The position numbers and the translations under genes were made by a program. From an uncultured Desulfobacterium sp. (GTDB lineage: Bacteria; Desulfobacterota; Desulfobacteria; Desulfobacterales; Desulfobacteraceae), in the NCBI GenBank assembly GCA_937124525.1, contig CAKZLA010000025.1, forward strand, positions 1 through 16,574: 16,574 nt of DNA. The letters are read 5' to 3'. Positions 13,401-16,574 of the stretch are shown here, piece after piece; within the stretch, counting starts at the first letter, position 1, and each line of letters starts with the position of its first letter. The notes beneath the pieces were generated by a model. It made no database searches and was not told the origin of the DNA. It saw only the letters and a program-made list of their open reading frames with translations.

Positions 13401-15506
13401 ATGGATAATGAAATGGACAAGGAAATAGAAAATAGCGGGGTGGAGAGAGCACTGCTCATTATGGGTGTGATTGTGTCACTGGTACACATTTACTTCAATA
13501 CCATTGGCGTACTGCCGAGCCTCTGGCGAAATGCGATTCACTATGCCGGATTTGCCCTGATGTGCCCTCTGGTCTATCCGCTGATGCGCGTCAAATCCGG
13601 CAAATGGGCCACACAATTGCTTTGGCTCGATATTTTGCTGGGCCTGCTGGCGGCATTCAGTGCCATCTACATGGTTAGTATGGAAGATGCCATTTACGCC
13701 AGGGGCGTTCGGATGATTCTGCCGGAATGGATCATCGGGGTGATCCTGGTCCTGACCGCCATTGAGCTCACCCGTCGAACCACCGGATGGATCATCCCCG
13801 TCCTCATTGTGTTAAGCCTGACCTACGTTGGGTGGTGGGGAGAACTCATCGACGGAATCTTTCAGTTCAAAAGCCTCAATGCGGAAACCATTCTCTTTCG
13901 AAGCGTATACGGCGACGACGGTCTTTTCGGCAACATTGCCCGCATCTCTTCCACCTTTGTATTCATGTTCATTCTCTTTGGCGCGTTTCTACTCCGATCC
14001 GGTGCCGGAGATTTCGTCATTGACCTTGCCCGCTCAGCCGCTGGTAAACTGGTGGGTGGACCGGGACTGGTGGCGGTGTTCGCTTCCGGGCTCACCGGAA
14101 CCATCTCCGGATCTGCCATCGCGAATACAGCCTCCACCGGCGTCATCACCATCCCCCTGATGAAAAAAGCAGGATTCCCCTCCAAATTTGCCGCCGGTGT
14201 GGAGGCTGCCGCCTCCACCGGGGGACAGATCATGCCACCTATCATGGGAGCTGGTGCCTTTGTCATGGCCAGCTACACCCAGATTCCCTACACCACCATC
14301 ATTGCGGTGGCCACGCTTCCGGCCATCCTCTACTTTGCCACGGTGGCCTTCTTTGTTGTCACCGAAGCCGGACGCAGCGGCGTCAAGGTGGTGGAAGAAG
14401 ACAATGCCCCTAAATTCACTGAGGTTTTAAGACAAGGGGGACTTCCCTTTTTACTCCCCATATCCATCTTGATCGGCTCTTTGATCTATGGATTTACCCC
14501 ATCCTATGCTGCGGCTCTCTCCATTGTTGCCGTCATTGTCTCATCCTGGTTTACCACCAACAAGATGGGCATCAAAGCCATTTCCGAGGCCCTGGCATTG
14601 GGGGCGCGGAACATGGTCATGACCGCTGTCCTTTTATGTAGTGTGGGGCTTGTGGTGAACATCATTGCCACTGCTGGCGTTGGGAACACCTTTTCCCTGA
14701 TGATCAACAATTGGGCCGGTGACAGCCTGATCATCGCCCTGATCCTCATTGCCATGGCCTCACTGATTCTGGGAATGGGTCTGCCAGTGACCGCCTCTTA
14801 CATCGTGCTGGGGACCCTGTCCGCACCTGCCCTCTATAATCTGATTGTGGATGCACAGCTTGTCCAGATGATTGCCGACGGGGCCGTTGCCGAAGGTGCC
14901 AAATCCCTCTTCATGATGGTCAATCCCGAAGCCATGGACGCCTTGAATTCACCCATGTCGATGGATGCAGCCAAAAACCTGATGGCAGCCGTGCCCATTG
15001 AGCTGGAATCGCATATCCGCGAAGCGATTCTACCCAAAGAGACGCTCATGTATGCCTTGCTGTCGGCCCATATGATTATCTTCTGGCTGAGTCAGGACAG
15101 TAACGTCACCCCACCGGTCTGCCTTGCAGGGTTCACAGCAGCCGCCATTGCCAAGACCCCTCCCATGGCAACGGGTCTGGAATCGTGGAAAATTGCCAAA
15201 GGGCTTTATATTGTACCGCTGCTGTTTGCCTATACACCCATCATCGGTGGGGATATTTCAACGGTTACGGAAATATTCGTATTCGCTCTGGTGGGACTTT
15301 ATGCTCTGGCTTGCGGCTTACAGGGGTATTTGCGGAGTCCGATCAAAATGCCCATGCGTATTTTAGTCATGGGATGCGGCGTTATCATGCTTTGGCCAGC
15401 TTCTATCTGGGTTCATATGGCCGGTGCTGGTGCATTCATTGTAATACTCTATGCCACCCGGTCGTTTAAAAAAGCGGATAAGTCTACAAGTGTTGACCTG
15501 ATCTAA
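13401..15506 (+). CDS. TRAP transporter fused permease (4TM-12TM)
   Basis: This is a 701-residue inner-membrane protein joining the small DctQ-like and large DctM-like TRAP subunits in one chain, as TAXI systems usually do. Helices begin near residue 18 (ALLIMGVIVSLVHIYFNTIG), with the small-subunit part in the first 170 or so residues. The DctM part carries GLTGTISGSAIANTASTGVITIPLMKKAGF and EAAASTGGQIMPPIMGAGAFVMA, which form the substrate/sodium site of the family, and later MGLPVTASYIVLGTLSAPAL. Length is normal. The start at 13401 has only a weak site (CGAAAAT), so coupling to the binding protein is likely; the Met at 13413 is an alternative, and the Met at 13338 would overlap the binding-protein gene. 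It takes solute in with sodium or proton. Confidence 0.93.
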   Translation: MDNEMDKEIENSGVERALLIMGVIVSLVHIYFNTIGVLPSLWRNAIHYAGFALMCPLVYPLMRVKSGKWATQLLWLDILLGLLAAFSAIYMVSMEDAIYARGVRMILPEWIIGVILVLTAIELTRRTTGWIIPVLIVLSLTYVGWWGELIDGIFQFKSLNAETILFRSVYGDDGLFGNIARISSTFVFMFILFGAFLLRSGAGDFVIDLARSAAGKLVGGPGLVAVFASGLTGTISGSAIANTASTGVITIPLMKKAGFPSKFAAGVEAAASTGGQIMPPIMGAGAFVMASYTQIPYTTIIAVATLPAILYFATVAFFVVTEAGRSGVKVVEEDNAPKFTEVLRQGGLPFLLPISILIGSLIYGFTPSYAAALSIVAVIVSSWFTTNKMGIKAISEALALGARNMVMTAVLLCSVGLVVNIIATAGVGNTFSLMINNWAGDSLIIALILIAMASLILGMGLPVTASYIVLGTLSAPALYNLIVDAQLVQMIADGAVAEGAKSLFMMVNPEAMDALNSPMSMDAAKNLMAAVPIELESHIREAILPKETLMYALLSAHMIIFWLSQDSNVTPPVCLAGFTAAAIAKTPPMATGLESWKIAKGLYIVPLLFAYTPIIGGDISTVTEIFVFALVGLYALACGLQGYLRSPIKMPMRILVMGCGVIMLWPASIWVHMAGAGAFIVILYATRSFKKADKSTSVDLI

Positions 15507-16080
15507 CTTTAAACATGCTTTTATTGCTTCAACAAGTGCAATTTAAAAAATGAAGGATACCCATATTTTAAACAAAATTAAAATTTATGAACAATAATCC
15601 TTGATATTTTTATATTGATTGGGTATGAATTAAGCAATCTTGCTGATAAATCTGATAATTATTTGAATCTTAAATTACGCTTGGAAAATTTCGACCTGTG
15701 TGTGTGGAGCTTTGGATCGGCATCACACGAATATTCGCAACGTAACGATACAGATGGAAGGCTGAAATAACCTTGGTTTGCTCTATTCGCATTGTCAAGT
15801 GCTATAGATATTTTGCCACCCGCACAGATCACAAAACTTAATCGCATTGATATCGCCTCTTTTCTCCTTCATTCTACTGTATTCCAAGAAGCCAAACGGC
15901 TTAGATTTCTGACATTCTTGTATTGGCCTCAAAGGTCCTTTACACTTTTTCCAAGGCCAAAACTCCTGGGGAAGGGGAATATTAATTTAAAAGTGTAAAA
16001 CGGGGAATGAAGCATGTCAGATTTCTCTACCAATCGTTGAGTCATACATATCGTACACCAAACTATTTAAGGAGATTTAC
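15507..16080. other. 574 bp gene-poor stretch
   Basis: No gene is recognised. TTTACACTTTT at 15939-15949 and its exact reverse complement AAAAGTGTAAA at 15989-15999 form an 11 bp inverted repeat around 39 bp. On the minus strand 15795-15986 is free of stops and would encode two Cys pairs (ending in FCDLCGW) like a small zinc ribbon, but it has no ATG until late and no ribosome binding site, so it may be a remnant. No strong terminator is seen after the TRAP permease; ATTGC/GCAAT near 15530 is a weak stem. Confidence 0.4.
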
Positions 16081-16458
16081 ATGAAAAAATCAGTATTGTT
16101 TTCTTTGGTATTATTTGTTGGACTCTGTTTTGCGACGTGCAGTTTTGCAGCGGATAAAAAAGAAATCGAAAAATCTGTTTCATCGGTGGTAATGGCGGGA
16201 ATTTTCAATGATAAGGCCTGTGAAGCCAAAGCTCCGGAAAGTCTGTACATCTTTGTCATGAAAAAAGATGGGGAGTTGCTGGTACATCCCAGCAAGGATG
16301 CCATTAAAGATTTAAGCACCCCAAAATATAAAGTCATTTATGATGAGTTAATCAAGGCCACATCTGATGGGGTATGGGTGCAATACCAATGGAAGGGCAA
16401 AGAAAAAAATACCTTTGTAAAAAAATCTGGGAATAAAATAGTCGGCTGCGGGTACTGA
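16081..16458 (+). CDS. Secreted single Cache-domain protein
   Basis: This 125-residue protein has a signal peptide (MKKSVLFSLVLFVGL, cut after SFA near residue 23) and then one small Cache-like domain. The domain includes YIFVMKKDGELLVHPSK, a family-typical beta strand and turn, and a closing WVQYQWKGKEKNTFVKKSGNKIVGCGY. Cache domains sense small molecules outside the cytoplasm, usually fused to chemoreceptors or kinases. Here there is no output domain and no membrane anchor after the signal, so it would act as a free periplasmic ligand-binding or accessory protein. AAGGAG lies 7 bases before the ATG. It stands alone, facing an rRNA operon on the opposite strand. A lipoprotein start is unlikely because the Cys at 20 lacks a good lipobox. 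Confidence 0.75.
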   Translation: MKKSVLFSLVLFVGLCFATCSFAADKKEIEKSVSSVVMAGIFNDKACEAKAPESLYIFVMKKDGELLVHPSKDAIKDLSTPKYKVIYDELIKATSDGVWVQYQWKGKEKNTFVKKSGNKIVGCGY

Positions 16459-16483
16459 TATCGACACAATTCATTTTTCCAAC

Positions 16484-16521
16484 AAAAAAGCCCTGACCAT
16501 TAAAAGCTAATGATCAGGGCT
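16484..16521 (-). terminator. Intrinsic terminator of the rRNA operon
   Basis: AGCCCTGACCAT at 16489-16500 and ATGATCAGGGCT at 16510-16521 form a 12 bp stem with one mismatched pair and a 9-base loop. Read on the minus strand, the stem runs into TTTTTTG (A-run at 16484-16489 on the plus strand). It follows the 5S gene directly and may also stop the Cache gene from the other side. Confidence 0.85.
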
Positions 16522-16534
16522 ATTTAAAAAGATA

Positions 16535-16574
16535 ATCCGGCGGCGTCCTACTCTCCCACACAGCTGCCCGTGCA
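16535..16574 (-). rRNA. rrf: 5S rRNA, 3' end (partial)
   Basis: On the minus strand the sequence reads TGCACGGGCAGCTGTGTGGG then AGAGTAGGACGCCGCCGGAT. The conserved GGGAGAGTAGG..GCCGCCGG end of bacterial 5S rRNA is clear. The 3' end falls near 16535 and the rest lies outside the window. A strong terminator follows, so 5S is the last gene of its operon. Confidence 0.88.

Noticed and set aside
15792..15998. 68-codon plus-strand frame
   Set aside because: It has no ribosome binding site and odd composition, and it overlaps the minus-strand Cys-pair frame. Neither can be supported as a gene.
1..16574. CRISPR array, tRNA genes, intact transposase
   Set aside because: No regularly spaced repeats, no cloverleaf with CCA-type ends and no DDE or tyrosine transposase motifs were found by eye.

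Overview
This 16.6 kb window looks like chromosome from an anaerobic Gram-negative bacterium, most likely a sulfate reducer of the Desulfobacterales. That is inference from gene types and style: a glycyl-radical activase, a flavin/FeS Old Yellow Enzyme, a TAXI-type TRAP transporter, a small iron-sulfur flavoprotein-like gene and a solo Cache protein. No marker gene fixes the species. The right edge enters the 3' end of a 5S rRNA gene on the minus strand, so an rRNA operon begins just outside.

Layout. (1) 1-802: a scarred region. A short inverted repeat at the left edge abuts a glycyl-radical enzyme activase (minus strand) that is cut off just before its SAM-binding GGEP motif. (2) 895-1937: a tandem-domain universal stress protein with a possible coupled leader ORF. 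(3) 2104-8753: an apparent catabolic block for an amino-acid-like or N-methylated compound. It holds an Asp/Glu/hydantoin racemase-family protein, a DAO-family FAD oxidoreductase, a small flavoprotein, a GlxA-type AraC regulator on the minus strand and, divergent from it, a 667-residue FMN/FeS/FAD oxidoreductase. A 134 bp IS66-like MITE with a perfect 8 bp target duplication sits between the oxidase and the flavoprotein. (4) 8897-11761: a decayed ABC importer operon. A deletion has joined the middle of a permease gene to the second half of an ATPase gene. Two intact, overlapping genes follow: a metallo-beta-lactamase-fold protein with beta-CASP features but missing late metal-ligand histidines, and a histidine phosphatase. 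(5) 11762-12358: debris, including a long inverted repeat and short coupled ORF fragments. (6) 12359-15506: a complete two-gene TAXI TRAP transporter. (7) 15507-16574: a gene-poor stretch, a secreted single-Cache protein, then the terminator and 3' end of an rRNA operon running toward it.

Working model (inference). The TRAP system could import an organic or amino acid. The racemase/oxidase/flavoprotein/OYE block could oxidise an amino acid or N-methylated amine under GlxA-type control. The transporter is about 3.6 kb away behind the ABC wreckage, so the functional link is weak. The window's strongest direct structural observations are the MITE with its target duplication, the permease/ATPase deletion chimera, the truncated activase, the paired operator-like repeats between the regulator and the OYE gene, and the degenerate beta-CASP-like active site.
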